64,000 nucleotides of DNA, from positions 158,795 to 222,794 of the forward strand of contig NZ_FCOA02000010.1 of the NCBI RefSeq assembly GCF_001544875.2. Reading direction: 5' to 3'. Below the pieces are notes generated by a model, which was not told the DNA's origin, searched no databases, and saw nothing but the letters and a program-made list of their open reading frames with translations. A program made the position numbers and the translations under genes. Source of the stretch: Caballeronia hypogeia (GTDB lineage Bacteria; Pseudomonadota; Gammaproteobacteria; Burkholderiales; Burkholderiaceae). The stretch's first letter is position 1, and each line of letters opens with the position of its first letter. Shown here piece by piece: positions 1 through 9,167 of the stretch.

Positions 1-1
1 G

Positions 2-802
2 CTCGCGACCAAGATCGCCGGGCCTGCGCGCCAGCCGCACAATCCGCGTCATATCCGCGGCGCGGGCAACCAGTTCGACCGCAAGAATCTGAATGAAGCC
101 ATCGACGACAGCCTGAAGCGGCTGCAGACCGATTACGTCGATCTGTATCAGTTGCACTGGCCCGACCGCAGCACGATGACCTTCGGCCGCCCCGCGTATC
201 CGTATCTCGACGACGAATACACGGTGCCGATCGAGGAAACGCTCGACGCGCTCGGCGAACTCGTGAAGGCGGGCAAGATCCGCCACGTGGGCGTGTCGAA
301 CGAAACGCCGTGGGGCGTCGCGCAATTCCTGCGCGCGGCCGAGAAGGCGGGCGTGCCGAAGATCGTCAGCATTCAGAATCCGTACAGCCTGGTGAATCGC
401 ACGTTCGAAACCGGGCTGTCCGAATTCACGCATAAGGTAGGCGTCGGGCTGCTCGCGTATTCGCCGCTCGCGTTCGGCTGGCTGTCCGGCAAGTACGAAG
501 GCGGGGCGCGTCCGGCGGGCGCGCGCATCACGCTATTCGAGCGCTTCCAGCGTTACAGCAAGCCGCAATCGATCGCCGCGATCACGTCCTATGTCGAGCT
601 GGCGAAGCGCCACGGACTCACGCCGACGCAGCTCGCGCTCGCGTTCGTCAACACGCGGCCATTCACGACGAGCACGCTGATCGGCGCGACCTCGATGCAG
701 CAACTGAAGGAGAACATCGAGAGCGTGGATATTGAACTGTCGGAGGAAATTCTGGCCGAGATCGAGGCTTTGCACGAACGCCAGCCGAATCCGGCGCCCT
801 GA
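2..802 (+). CDS. Aldo-keto reductase, Tas-like (5' end outside window)
   Basis: This is the C-terminal 266 residues of an NAD(P)H-dependent aldo-keto reductase; the reading frame is open from base 2, so the N-terminus lies outside the window. The fragment begins LATKIAGP, which carries the family's catalytic lysine, and continues to YVDLYQLHWPDR with the active-site histidine of the TIM-barrel fold. The catalytic aspartate and tyrosine must lie upstream. The later segments GKIRHVGVSNE and SIQNPYSLVNR are typical of the Tas/YajO branch, soluble enzymes that reduce aldehydes or ketones. The substrate cannot be told from sequence. The frame ends at TGA just before an intergenic region leading to tkt. 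Confidence 0.88.
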   Translation, partial: LATKIAGPARQPHNPRHIRGAGNQFDRKNLNEAIDDSLKRLQTDYVDLYQLHWPDRSTMTFGRPAYPYLDDEYTVPIEETLDALGELVKAGKIRHVGVSNETPWGVAQFLRAAEKAGVPKIVSIQNPYSLVNRTFETGLSEFTHKVGVGLLAYSPLAFGWLSGKYEGGARPAGARITLFERFQRYSKPQSIAAITSYVELAKRHGLTPTQLALAFVNTRPFTTSTLIGATSMQQLKENIESVDIELSEEILAEIEALHERQPNPAP

Positions 803-1111
803 AGAATTTCCCTGCCGGCTCAGTCATTTGATGAAGAATTGCATCGTCCGGCCGCGAATGTGTCAGCATTGACGTTCGCGTTCTCGTCGGATATCGCTTT
901 AAAGCTTCGCGCTTTGTAACTTCGGGCTAACGTTCGGCCCGTATTCTGCCTCACCGCCGCCGCGAATCCCTCACATGGGATTTGGCGGCGCGCTCCCCGT
1001 GTCACATGCGGTGCGGTGCCACTCGCAAGGCACTACACTTGCTCGATGGTCCTGGTTGCCCGCTGCGGCGCCTCTCGCCACAGCGCGCTCTTCGCAAAGG
1101 AGTCGTCGCTC
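803..1111. other. Intergenic region upstream of tkt
   Basis: No gene is visible in these 309 bases. A possible sigma70 promoter for tkt has TTGACG at 869-874 and TATCGC at 892-897 with a 17-base spacer, but the -10 match is poor. A short hairpin (AAAGC/GCTTT) sits at 901-915. A ribosome binding site AAAGGAG at 1096-1102 precedes the tkt start. Confidence 0.4.
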
Positions 1112-3205
1112 ATGTCTCAAGCAACACCTCAGGCCAAAGACCTCGATCGCCTCACGATCGACACCATTCGCACCCTCTCGATGGACGCCGTGCAGAAGGC
1201 CAATTCCGGCCATCCCGGCACGCCAATGGCGCTCGCGCCCGTCGCCTTCCATCTCTGGCAGAACCATCTGCGCTACGACCCCGACGCGCCGATGTGGCCG
1301 AATCGCGACCGCTTCGTGCTGTCGGTCGGGCATGCGTCGATGCTGCTGTATTCGCTGCTGCATCTGGCCGGCGTAAAGGAATTCGACGAAGACGGCAAGC
1401 CCACCGGCAAGCCCGCGGTGTCGCTCGAGGACATCGAGCACTTCCGTCAGCTCGACAGCAAGACGCCGGGCCACCCCGAATTTCGCATGACAACCGGCGT
1501 CGAGACGACGACCGGACCGCTCGGCCAGGGTCTCGGCAACAGCGTCGGCATGGCGATGGCCGCGCGCTGGAAGGAGACCCGCTACAACAAGGGCAACGAC
1601 AAGCTCTTCGATTACCGCGTCTACGCGCTCTGCGGCGACGGCGACATGATGGAGGGCGTGTCGCACGAAGCCGCGTCGCTCGCCGGGCACTTGCGGCTCT
1701 CGAATCTCATCTGGATCTACGACAGCAACACGATCACGATCGAAGGCCACACGGAACTCGCCTACAGCGACGACGTGGAAGCGCGCTTTCACGGCTACAA
1801 CTGGCACACGCTGCACGTGGACGACGCCAACGACGGCAACGCGCTCGAAAACGCCATCAACAAGGCGAAGTCGCACACCGACAAGCCGACGCTGATCGTC
1901 GTGAAGAGCATCATCGGCTGGGGCGCGCCGAACAAGCAGAACACGGCGAGCGCGCACGGCGAGGCGCTGGGCGAAGAGGAAGTGAAGCTCGCGAAGAAGT
2001 TCTACGGCTGGCCGGAGGACAAGCAGTTCTACGTGCCCGATGGCGTCATGCAGCACTTCGCCGACGGCATGGGCGCGCGCGGCAAGAAGCTGCACGCCGA
2101 ATGGAAGCAGCGTTTCGATGCCTACGAGAAGAGCAATCCGGAACTCGCGAAAGAGGCGTGGCAGATGCTCGAAGGCAAGCTGCCCGAAGGCTGGGACGCC
2201 GACATCCCCACCTTCGAGCCGGACGCGAAGGGCATCGCCACGCGCGAGTCGTCGGGCAAGGTGCTGAACGCGATCGCGCAGCGCATTCCGTGGCTGATCG
2301 GCGGCGCGGCGGACCTGTCGCCATCGACCAAGACGAACCTCAAGTTCGAAGGCGCGGGCAGCTTCGAGTTCGACAACTACGGCGGCCGGAATCTGCATTT
2401 CGGCATTCGCGAGCACGGCATGGGCGCGGTCTGCAACGGTCTCGCGCTTTCCGGGCTGCGGCCGTACGGTTCGACGTTCCTGATCTTCAGCGACTACATG
2501 AAGCCGCCGATCCGCCTCTCCGCGATCATGGAAGTCCCGGTGATCTACGTGTTCACGCACGACTCGATCGGCGTCGGCGAGGACGGCCCGACGCATCAGC
2601 CGATCGAACAGCTTGCGTCCTTGCGCGGCGTGCCGGGCCTGTGCACGCTGCGTCCGGCGGACGCGAACGAAGTCGGCGAAGCGTGGCGCGTGGCGCTGTC
2701 GCATCCGAAGGAGCCGTCGTGCATCGTGCTCACGCGCCAGCCGCTGCCCACGTTCGACCGCAAGAAATACGCATCGGCGGATGGCGTGAAGCGCGGTGCC
2801 TACGTGCTCGCCGATACCGAGGGCGGCAAAAAGCCCGAAGTCATCCTCATGGCCACCGGCAGCGAAGTGTCATTGTGCGTCGAGGCGTACGAGAAGCTGA
2901 AAGGCGAGGGCGTGGCGGCGCGCGTGGTCTCGATGCCGTCATGGGACATCTTCGAGCAGCAGGATCGGGCGTACAAGGATTCGGTGCTCACGCCGGACGT
3001 GCACGCGCGAGTATGCGTCGAGCAGGCCGCGACGCTCGGCTGGGACCGCTATGTCGGCCGCCTGGGATCGCAGATCGTCATGCATACGTTCGGCGCCTCC
3101 GCGCCGCTCAAGGCGCTCAAGACGAAGTTCGGCTTCACGCCGGAAGCGGTCTACGAGGCCGCGAAGAAGCAGATCGAACGCGTGAAATCCAACGGCAAGG
3201 AGTGA
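1112..3205 (+). CDS. tkt: Transketolase
   Basis: Transketolase (697 aa) moves a two-carbon ketol unit between sugar phosphates in the pentose phosphate and Calvin-type pathways, using thiamine diphosphate and a divalent metal in the cytosol. The start at 1112 ([10 protein letters not shown]) is chosen because AAAGGAG lies 9 bases upstream; the frame extends 32 codons further, but without homology. The N-terminal PP domain carries [10 protein letters not shown] with the conserved histidine, and the ThDP motif GDGDMMEG. The middle Pyr domain carries GIREHGMGA and the segment [19 protein letters not shown]. The C-terminal domain is complete and the length is normal for the family. gnd follows after five bases, so the two are probably cotranscribed. 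Many Burkholderia have tkt next to gapA; here the partner is another pentose phosphate gene. Confidence 0.97.
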   Translation: MSQATPQAKDLDRLTIDTIRTLSMDAVQKANSGHPGTPMALAPVAFHLWQNHLRYDPDAPMWPNRDRFVLSVGHASMLLYSLLHLAGVKEFDEDGKPTGKPAVSLEDIEHFRQLDSKTPGHPEFRMTTGVETTTGPLGQGLGNSVGMAMAARWKETRYNKGNDKLFDYRVYALCGDGDMMEGVSHEAASLAGHLRLSNLIWIYDSNTITIEGHTELAYSDDVEARFHGYNWHTLHVDDANDGNALENAINKAKSHTDKPTLIVVKSIIGWGAPNKQNTASAHGEALGEEEVKLAKKFYGWPEDKQFYVPDGVMQHFADGMGARGKKLHAEWKQRFDAYEKSNPELAKEAWQMLEGKLPEGWDADIPTFEPDAKGIATRESSGKVLNAIAQRIPWLIGGAADLSPSTKTNLKFEGAGSFEFDNYGGRNLHFGIREHGMGAVCNGLALSGLRPYGSTFLIFSDYMKPPIRLSAIMEVPVIYVFTHDSIGVGEDGPTHQPIEQLASLRGVPGLCTLRPADANEVGEAWRVALSHPKEPSCIVLTRQPLPTFDRKKYASADGVKRGAYVLADTEGGKKPEVILMATGSEVSLCVEAYEKLKGEGVAARVVSMPSWDIFEQQDRAYKDSVLTPDVHARVCVEQAATLGWDRYVGRLGSQIVMHTFGASAPLKALKTKFGFTPEAVYEAAKKQIERVKSNGKE

Positions 3206-3210
3206 CCAAC

Positions 3211-4191
3211 ATGCAGATCGGCATCGTGGGACTGGGGCGCATGGGCGGCAACATCGGACGGCGCCTGATGCGCGACGGACATGCGTGCGTCGTGTACGAC
3301 CACAATCCGCAAGCCACCGAGACGCTGGCGGGCGAGGGCGCGACCGGCGCGAAGGATCTCGGCGATCTCGTCGCGAAGCTGGCCGCGCCGCGCGTCGTCT
3401 GGCTGATGCTGCCGGCGGGCAAGATCACCGAGGACACGCTGAACGACCTTCGCAAGATCCTCGGCGCGGACGACGTGATCATCGACGGCGGCAACAGCTT
3501 CTACAAGGACGATATCCGCCGCGCCAAGGAGTTGCGCGAGCAAGGCATCCATTATGTGGATGTGGGCACGTCGGGCGGCGTGTGGGGCCTCACGCGCGGT
3601 TACTGCATGATGATCGGCGGCGAAGAGGAGGTCGTGAGGCGCATCGATCCGATTCTCGCGACGCTCGCACCCGGACGCGGCGACGTGCCCGAGACACCGG
3701 GGCGCGAAGGGCGCGATCCGCGTGTCGAGAACGGCTATATGCATTGCGGACCGGTCGGCTCGGGGCACTTCGTGAAGATGGTGCACAACGGCATCGAATA
3801 CGGGTTGATGCAGGCGTATGCCGAGGGCTTCCATGTGCTCGAGCGCAAGGATTCGACGGAATTGCCCGAGAGCGAACGCTACTCGCTCGATCTCGCCGAT
3901 GTCGCGGAGGTGTGGCGTCGCGGCAGCGTCGTTTCGTCGTGGCTGCTCGATTTGACCGCGGGCGCGCTCGCCGGCGACCGCTCGCTCGATCGCTACTCGG
4001 CGGAGGTCGCGGACAGCGGCGAAGGGCGCTGGACCATCGAGGCGGCGATCGAAGAAGCGGTGCCGGCGCAGGTGCTGTCGGCGGCGCTCTACACGCGCTT
4101 CCGCTCGCGGGATGTCGAAGCGTTCCCCGAGCGGCTGCTCTCGGCGATGCGCTTCGGCTTCGGCGGACATCACGAGTTTCCGGTGAAGTAG
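3211..4191 (+). CDS. gnd: 6-phosphogluconate dehydrogenase (decarboxylating), short form
   Basis: This enzyme oxidatively decarboxylates 6-phosphogluconate to ribulose 5-phosphate. At 326 aa it belongs to the short class (YqeC/GndA-like) rather than the roughly 470-aa class of E. coli. The Rossmann motif [13 protein letters not shown] starts at residue 3. The substrate motif [10 protein letters not shown] and the catalytic segment [14 protein letters not shown], with its lysine, are intact. The ATG at 3211 has AAGGAG 9 bases upstream, overlapping the end of tkt, which points to translational coupling. Short-form enzymes often prefer NAD, but cofactor preference is inference here. A strong bidirectional terminator follows. 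Confidence 0.93.
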   Translation: MQIGIVGLGRMGGNIGRRLMRDGHACVVYDHNPQATETLAGEGATGAKDLGDLVAKLAAPRVVWLMLPAGKITEDTLNDLRKILGADDVIIDGGNSFYKDDIRRAKELREQGIHYVDVGTSGGVWGLTRGYCMMIGGEEEVVRRIDPILATLAPGRGDVPETPGREGRDPRVENGYMHCGPVGSGHFVKMVHNGIEYGLMQAYAEGFHVLERKDSTELPESERYSLDLADVAEVWRRGSVVSSWLLDLTAGALAGDRSLDRYSAEVADSGEGRWTIEAAIEEAVPAQVLSAALYTRFRSRDVEAFPERLLSAMRFGFGGHHEFPVK

Positions 4192-4210
4192 CGCCTTATC
4201 GTGCAGACGT

Positions 4211-4249
4211 AAAAACGGCGATGGACCTTCGAAGTCCATCGCCGTTTTT
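4211..4249. terminator. Bidirectional rho-independent terminator
   Basis: A perfect 16-base inverted repeat (4211-4226 and 4234-4249) has a 7-base loop. It is flanked by an A-run on the left and a T-run on the right, so it can terminate both gnd (+) and the convergent NodJ-like gene (-). Its last base is the final base of the stop codon of the minus-strand gene. Confidence 0.92.
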
Positions 4250-5100
4250 CATTTCATCATGCGTCGCCTGAACAGCCACGCACACAGGCCGAACGGCACG
4301 ACGACATACGCAGTCAGCACGATCACATGCAGTGCGACGCCATTGAACGGACGGCCGAGCATCGCCGGGCGAATCAGCTCCACCGCGTGAAACAACGGCA
4401 GCGCCTGCGTGACATGCTGCGCGAGCGCGGGCAACTGCGCGATCGGAAAGAACACGCCGGAGAGCAGCAGCATCGGCGTGAGCGCGAGCGTCTGATAAAA
4501 CATGAAGAAATCGTAGCTCGGCGCGAGCGCGGTGATGACCATCGCGGTGCTGGCGAACGCGAGCCCGGTCAGCACGATGACGGGGAGCGCGATCAGCATC
4601 GAAGGAAAGCTCGCATAGCCCAGCGCGCCCGCGACGATCATGATCGCCACGCCCGACAGTACCGATTTGCTCGCGGCCCACACGATCTCGCCGAGCACGA
4701 TATCGCCGAGCGTGAGCGGCGTGTGCATGATCGCCTCCCACGTGCGCTGCACGTGCATGCGCGAGAAGCCCGAGTACATCGCCTCGAAACTCGCGGACAT
4801 CATGACGCTCGACGCCGCCGTGCCCGCCGCGAGGAACGCGATATACGAAACGCCCTCGACATGTCCGACCATCAGCCCGAGACCGAGTCCCAGACCGAAC
4901 AGATAGATCATCGGATCGGCGAGATTGCCGATCATCGAGGCGATCGCGAGCTTCTTCCAGACGAGATAGTTGCGCCGCCACACCGACATCCAGTGCGTGG
5001 CGTTGGCGGGCAGTGCGCTGGACATCGGCGTGAAGCTTTCCGCGTGCTTCGCGGACGGCGCGCGCTTTTTTCCCACGCGCGATGGTTCGAGCGTATCCAT
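4249..5100 (-). CDS. nodJ: ABC-2 type export permease, NodJ family
   Basis: This is a 283-aa integral membrane permease of the ABC-2 family. It has six likely transmembrane helices, including a glycine-rich one ([13 protein letters not shown]), and the family pattern around MPLTL and [11 protein letters not shown]. The start at 5100 lies four bases after the stop of the ATPase gene, with GGTGGA upstream; a longer frame to 5145 would overlap the ATPase and begins with unrelated residues. Together with its neighbour it forms a two-gene exporter like NodI/NodJ, which exports lipochitin oligosaccharide in rhizobia. No nod genes are near, so the substrate here is unknown and may be a cell-surface lipid or glycan. 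Confidence 0.88.
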   Translation of the reverse strand: MDTLEPSRVGKKRAPSAKHAESFTPMSSALPANATHWMSVWRRNYLVWKKLAIASMIGNLADPMIYLFGLGLGLGLMVGHVEGVSYIAFLAAGTAASSVMMSASFEAMYSGFSRMHVQRTWEAIMHTPLTLGDIVLGEIVWAASKSVLSGVAIMIVAGALGYASFPSMLIALPVIVLTGLAFASTAMVITALAPSYDFFMFYQTLALTPMLLLSGVFFPIAQLPALAQHVTQALPLFHAVELIRPAMLGRPFNGVALHVIVLTAYVVVPFGLCAWLFRRRMMK

Positions 5101-5104
5101 TCGG

Positions 5105-6067
5105 TCAGTCCACCATTTCACGTCCGGTGAGACGCAGAAACACATCTTCGAGATTCGCCGGACGATGCAGATAGCGCACGCCGGCGCGGCCCTTCACGCG
5201 CGCATGCACGGGTTGCGGGTCGTCGACATAGCAGAAGAGCGTCTCGCCGCTCACTTCCATGCGCTCGACCAGAGGCGCCAGTTCGGCGGCGAGCGCCTGC
5301 GGATCGGGCCCGTAGATCTCGATGACATCCGAACCGATCACCGACTCGACGAGGTCGTGGGGACGTCCCTCCGCGATCTTGCGGCCTTCCTCGATCACGC
5401 AGACGCGGTCGCACAGACGCTCGGCTTCTTCCATGAAATGCGTGGTCAGGAGGATCGTCTTGCCGCGCGCGAGCAGCGAGCGCAGCCGTTCCCAGATCAG
5501 ATGACGCGCCTGCGGATCGAGGCCGGTGGTCGGTTCGTCCATCACGAGGACGTCGGGATCGTTGACGAGCGCGCGCGCCAGCGTGAGACGCCGCTTCATG
5601 CCACCCGACAGTTCGCCGACGCGCGCATCGGCCTTGCTTTCGAGCCGCGCGAATTCGAGCAGCGAAGGCACGAGCGCGTCCATGCGCGCACCCGTCAGGC
5701 CGAAGTAACGGCCGAACACGACGAGGTTCTCGCGCACCGTGAAATCGGGGTCGAGATTGTCGAACTGCGGCACGACGCCCACACGCTCGCGCGCGTGACG
5801 CGCGCGGGCCGGCACCGGCTCGCCGACGAGCCGGATGGCGCCGCTGTCCGGCGAGGTGATGCCGAGCAGCATCTTGAGCGTCGTCGTCTTGCCCGCGCCG
5901 TTCGGTCCGAGCAGTCCAAAGCATTCGCCGCGCCGCACCTCGAAGGACAGGCCATCGACGACGCTGCGCTCACCGTAGTGTTTCCTTACTTCGCTGAACT
6001 CGATGGCGGGCGCGCCCCTTTCATCGACGCCGGGCCGCGCACCTTGGTGCAATGTTTGATCAGTCAT
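5105..6067 (-). CDS. nodI: ABC exporter ATP-binding protein, NodI family
   Basis: This 320-aa ATPase energizes the adjacent permease. Walker A is [12 protein letters not shown], the signature is LSGGMKRRL, and Walker B plus D-loop is [13 protein letters not shown], followed by the switch histidine in [11 protein letters not shown]. The sequence [14 protein letters not shown] and the C-terminal end [17 protein letters not shown] match the NodI branch of DrrA-like ATPases. The gene leads a two-gene operon with four bases between stop and next start. The start codon ATG at 6067 has only a weak upstream ribosome site, and a slightly shorter N-terminus is possible because the first 20 residues are poorly conserved in kind. 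Confidence 0.9.
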   Translation of the reverse strand: MTDQTLHQGARPGVDERGAPAIEFSEVRKHYGERSVVDGLSFEVRRGECFGLLGPNGAGKTTTLKMLLGITSPDSGAIRLVGEPVPARARHARERVGVVPQFDNLDPDFTVRENLVVFGRYFGLTGARMDALVPSLLEFARLESKADARVGELSGGMKRRLTLARALVNDPDVLVMDEPTTGLDPQARHLIWERLRSLLARGKTILLTTHFMEEAERLCDRVCVIEEGRKIAEGRPHDLVESVIGSDVIEIYGPDPQALAAELAPLVERMEVSGETLFCYVDDPQPVHARVKGRAGVRYLHRPANLEDVFLRLTGREMVD

Positions 6068-6425
6068 GCATTCGACCCGCGAGGGAAAGGCGCATCAGGG
6101 AAATCCAGCGGGCTAGTGTAATCCAATGCACCAGCGCGGCGCTCGGGCGGCCAGCGCCGTGCAACCGCACGCCGCATGTCCGTGTCAAACGTGTGCAGCG
6201 GGCATCGAACCGGTTCCGGCCGATAGTGCCAGAGGCTTGTCGGCCAAGGACTGCGGGTATCTGGCACGGTGCAAGCTAGCATGTTCGCGCGCAGGCACGC
6301 CGGTTAGCGTTTTCCAGCGTTGCCACGCATGGGGCGACACACGATGATGAAGTCACGCCGCGTGTAAATTGCGCTTTGAGTCGCGTCCGGCGAAGCGAAA
6401 AGGCGAGTTGGCCAGGGAGGTCATG
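6068..6425. other. Divergent intergenic region nodI / universal stress protein
   Basis: No gene is visible in these 358 bases. The region must hold the divergent promoters of the NodIJ-like operon and the universal stress protein gene. I could not identify convincing -35/-10 pairs. GGGAGG at 6415-6420 is the ribosome binding site for the plus-strand gene. Confidence 0.35.
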
Positions 6426-6935
6426 ATGGAAAGCTATCGAAAAATCCTGCTGTGCTATGACGGCTCCAGAGAGGGCCGCAAGGCGCTCCGGCAGGGCGCG
6501 AATCTCGCGCTCGATCTGAATGCGGAAACGCACGTGCTCGCGGTGGTGGACATGCGTTCGAGCATTGCACAGAGCGCCGGACTGCTTACCGATATGGCGT
6601 GCGGGCGTTTCGAGGAGGCGGCGCGCGACATTCTGCAGGAAGGCGTCGACTGGCTGCGCGAGCGCGGTCTGCAGGCGCAGGGGCACTTCGCGTTCGGGCA
6701 CCCGATCGACGAGATCGCGGCCCTGGCCGAAAGCCTTCAGGTGGACCTCGTGGTCGTCGGGCATCGCTGCCGCAACGGGCTTGCGCGCTGGTGGATGGGC
6801 GCGGGCAACACGCCGCTGCTCGATCGCGTGAAGTGCAGCATTCTCGTCGCCGTGTGTCAGGCCGGTGAATCCGCCGAAGCGGAGGACGAGGCGGCGTATG
6901 CGGCGAAGCCGGTCAAAGCGGAAGCCGGCGCCTGA
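6426..6935 (+). CDS. Universal stress protein (UspA family)
   Basis: A single-domain Usp protein of 169 aa. It opens with the beta strand YRKILLCYDGSREGRKAL, whose aspartate binds nucleotide in ATP-binding members, and ends with the strand CSILVAV. The nucleotide loop reads VVVGHRCRNGLARWW then MGAGNTPLLD. The usual G-2x-G-9x-G(S/T) pattern is imperfect because the final Ser/Thr is replaced, so ATP binding is uncertain. The start is set at 6426 because GGGAGG ends five bases before it; the adjacent ATG at 6423 is too close to that site. The last 20 residues are an acidic, alanine-rich tail. Usp proteins help survival in starvation or oxygen stress; no specific role is visible here. Confidence 0.85.
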   Translation: MESYRKILLCYDGSREGRKALRQGANLALDLNAETHVLAVVDMRSSIAQSAGLLTDMACGRFEEAARDILQEGVDWLRERGLQAQGHFAFGHPIDEIAALAESLQVDLVVVGHRCRNGLARWWMGAGNTPLLDRVKCSILVAVCQAGESAEAEDEAAYAAKPVKAEAGA

Positions 6936-6939
6936 TCCG

Positions 6940-7551
6940 TCAACCGTTCAGATCCACCGCGACGAGCTTCCATGACACGAGGCCGTCGCGATGAAAGATC
7001 GCCGAGTAACGGGCGTCGCCCGCGCCGTGCCGATAGGTGACGACGAATTCGTTCAGGCTTCGATAACCGGCCGTGGTCTGAGGCGGTTCTTTCGGCGCTT
7101 GAGGCGCGTTCGCGACGCCGGACACGCCGGACGCATCCGATGAACCAGCAGGATTCGCCGACGCGACACTACCAGGCTGTGGCGGACGCTCTCCCGGATT
7201 GCCGCGCGGCGGGATGCCGTTCAGGATGGCCGCGACACCGTCCGGCGTCGCGTACGAGTCCACCAGGGGACCGACCAGCGCCGCGCCGATCATGGCACCG
7301 ATGATCGCCAGCGGATTGCCGCTTTTCTGAATATCGACGCGCCGCGTGAGCAATCCGGCGATCTGATCCTTGAGACTTGCGCGCAGGGCGGGAAAATCGA
7401 CGTACTGGTTGACGGTCTGCGCGTCGCGCGCATCGGCGGCGCGCTTCACGCGATTCAACGCGATGTAGGGTGACGCATAAATGAAACCGAGCGCCGCGCT
7501 CAGAATCACGACGACGAGCGCGGTGGCGATAGATCGGGTGGTGCGGGTCAT
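6940..7551 (-). CDS. DUF2939 family membrane-anchored protein
   Basis: A 203-aa protein with one N-terminal transmembrane segment (ALVVVILSAALGFIYASPY, about residues 10-30) and the DUF2939 signature immediately after it: YIALNRVKRAADARD, then a VNQYVDFPALRASLKDQ segment. The body is probably periplasmic. A middle Pro/Gly/Ser-rich linker precedes a conserved C-terminal strand region (YRSLNEFVVTYRH). The function of DUF2939 is unknown. The start MTRTTRSIA at 7551 is preferred over an in-frame upstream start because the signal-anchor then sits at the N-terminus; AGAGG lies about 12 bases upstream. It converges on the universal stress gene with only four bases between stops. Confidence 0.72.
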   Translation of the reverse strand: MTRTTRSIATALVVVILSAALGFIYASPYIALNRVKRAADARDAQTVNQYVDFPALRASLKDQIAGLLTRRVDIQKSGNPLAIIGAMIGAALVGPLVDSYATPDGVAAILNGIPPRGNPGERPPQPGSVASANPAGSSDASGVSGVANAPQAPKEPPQTTAGYRSLNEFVVTYRHGAGDARYSAIFHRDGLVSWKLVAVDLNG

Positions 7552-7690
7552 GCGACGGCGAAGCCTCTCTTGCAGAACGTGAATCTGGAATTGACCATGC
7601 GGATGCGGGATATATCCCAAAATTTCTCGTTCTTCGTGCGTTCGGCCTCAATTCCAGGCACAAATCGCCGTCGCAACATGCAACGCGCGC

Positions 7691-8017
7691 TCAGGCAAGG
7701 ATTCCGCCGGCGAGCCCCGCGTTTTCCTCGGCGATGCAGCGATCGATCATGCGCGATACTTCGTCGATCTTGCCTACCAGAATGACGCGGGATTGTCCGC
7801 GATAAACGCGCACCGGCGCGCGTTCCGCTGCATCCGCATGCACGCCGCTGTTGAGCGACACGCGCGCGAAAGCCGGCTGGCGCGACGGCAGCGCTGGCAT
7901 TTCGTCGAAGAGATCGGGCGTGGTTTCGGCGCGCGGCATGCCGCACGCGATCAGCGTGCGCAGATGGCGCAGACGGCCGAATTGGCGAAAGGGCAGCAAA
8001 CGGGCAAAACGTTCCAT
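7691..8017 (-). CDS. Hypothetical protein downstream of lexA
   Basis: A 108-aa protein that I do not recognise. It starts MERFARLLPFRQFGRLRHL, basic and possibly amphipathic, has a proline-rich middle (EMPALPSRQPAFARV) and ends with an apparently folded segment VRVYRGQSRVILVGKID followed by a helix with Cys-Ile-Ala-Glu-Glu. GGAGAG lies five bases upstream of the ATG at 8017, which supports the start. It follows lexA on the same strand after a 232-base gap, but no CTGT-N8-ACAG box lies in that gap, so SOS control would require readthrough from lexA. The codon use matches the neighbours. Confidence 0.62.
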   Translation of the reverse strand: MERFARLLPFRQFGRLRHLRTLIACGMPRAETTPDLFDEMPALPSRQPAFARVSLNSGVHADAAERAPVRVYRGQSRVILVGKIDEVSRMIDRCIAEENAGLAGGILA

Positions 8018-8249
8018 GATGACTCTCCAGACGATAGGACGCACTGCGGCGCGCCGCGAGCGGTGGCCGTCATGCTTGTTGTGTTGTGAACGCCTTGAGC
8101 GGGCGCTCGCGCGGTTGGCAAGGTGATATTGCGTCTTTACCGGGACATTTCTTGTCTCTGTACTGTCTCGTTTGGACAACCAAGTGACGCAATATTTTTG
8201 TCGCTTCTTCCTCTACCCCAAACTGCGAGCCGATAAGTCAAACCCCGCG

Positions 8250-8909
8250 TCAGAGCTCGCCCGAACGGATCAACCCGACCGCGATGCCTTCCAGGGCGAA
8301 ATCGCCGCTGCCCGAGCGGACGAAGATGTTTTCGTAGTCCGGATTTTCCGCGATCAGCTCGACGCCGTCGCGATGACGCTTCCAGCGTTTCACCGTGACG
8401 TCGTCGCCCAGACGCGCGACCACGATCTGCCCGTCTTTCGCTTCCGTGCGCTTCTGCACGGCGAGCAGGTCGCCGTCGAGGATGCCGGCGTCGCGCATCG
8501 ACAGGCCGCGCACCTTGAGCAGATAGTCAGGTTTGCTCGAGAACAGCGCCGGATCGCATGCGTAGTGCTGCGAGATGTGCTCCTGCGCGAGGATCGGGCT
8601 ACCCGCCGCGACCCGTCCGACGAGCGGCAGCGACAACTGCATGATGCTCGGGTGCGGCAGCGTGAACTGATGGGGCAAGTCCTGCGCTTCGCCCAAAAGG
8701 CGGATGCCGCGCGACGACCCCGCCGCCAGTTCGATCACGCCTTTGCGCGCCAGCGCCCGCAGGTGCTCCTCGGCGGAGTTGGCCGAGCTGAAGCCGAGCT
8801 CCGCCGCGATCTCGGCGCGCGTGGGCGGAAAGCCTGTGCGCTCGATCGCGCGCTGGATCAGTTCGAACACCTGCTGCTGCCGCGCGGTTAGTTTGGATAT
8901 CTTGGTCAC
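8250..8909 (-). CDS. lexA: LexA repressor, SOS response regulator
   Basis: LexA (219 aa) represses DNA-repair genes and cleaves itself when RecA is activated by DNA damage. The N-terminal winged helix ([19 protein letters not shown] ... [11 protein letters not shown]) reads the operator. The cleavage site is Ala102-Gly103 in GRVAAGSPI; the catalytic dyad is Ser137 (RGLSMRD) and Lys174 (VTVKRWK). These positions are each offset by exactly 18 from E. coli LexA. The start is a GTG at 8909 ([12 protein letters not shown]) with CAGGGG upstream; an in-frame GTG at 8930 would fall inside a LexA box and is less likely. Two LexA boxes lie directly upstream, so the gene autoregulates. It is divergent from the sulfate operon. 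Confidence 0.97.
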   Translation of the reverse strand: MTKISKLTARQQQVFELIQRAIERTGFPPTRAEIAAELGFSSANSAEEHLRALARKGVIELAAGSSRGIRLLGEAQDLPHQFTLPHPSIMQLSLPLVGRVAAGSPILAQEHISQHYACDPALFSSKPDYLLKVRGLSMRDAGILDGDLLAVQKRTEAKDGQIVVARLGDDVTVKRWKRHRDGVELIAENPDYENIFVRSGSGDFALEGIAVGLIRSGEL

Positions 8910-8929
8910 TGGCTCGAGCCCCTGATGCA

Positions 8930-8945
8930 CTGTATGGATGGACAG
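8930..8945 (-). promoter_or_regulatory. LexA box 1 (lexA operator)
   Basis: CTGTATGGATGGACAG fits the CTGT-N8-ACAG SOS box with both half sites perfect. It lies 21 bases upstream of the chosen lexA start, and would block early transcription. Confidence 0.85.
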
Positions 8946-8949
8946 GTGA

Positions 8950-8965
8950 CTGTATTTTTATACAG
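8950..8965 (-). promoter_or_regulatory. LexA box 2 (lexA operator)
   Basis: CTGTATTTTTATACAG is a near-ideal SOS box. Its centre is 20 bases from the centre of box 1, about two helical turns, so two dimers could bind the same DNA face. Its AT-rich core reads TATAAA on the minus strand and may overlap the lexA -10 element. Confidence 0.93.
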
Positions 8966-9167
8966 TATTTCCGTCTTTTCAAGCTTTACTTTAAGTTCGG
9001 GGCCGCGAGCCTGCCGAACGCTCGTTCCATCGGCGAAGACGCTTTTTCCATCGGGGAATAAGGTTCTTAGCAGATTTACGTATAAAAAAGTGAAGAACGA
9101 TTATTTCTAATCATATAGACGCGTCGATAGACTGATTCCGTCAATTCGATAAGACGGAGAACGGGGA

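Noticed and set aside
971..2704. Long open frame on the minus strand opposite tkt
   Set aside because: Arginine/histidine-rich antisense shadow of a GC-biased gene; tkt on the plus strand has full homology.
8018..8249. Possible LexA box before the 108-aa gene
   Set aside because: Sequences such as CTGTCTCGTTTGGACA lack the ACAG half at the right spacing, so the pattern is not met.
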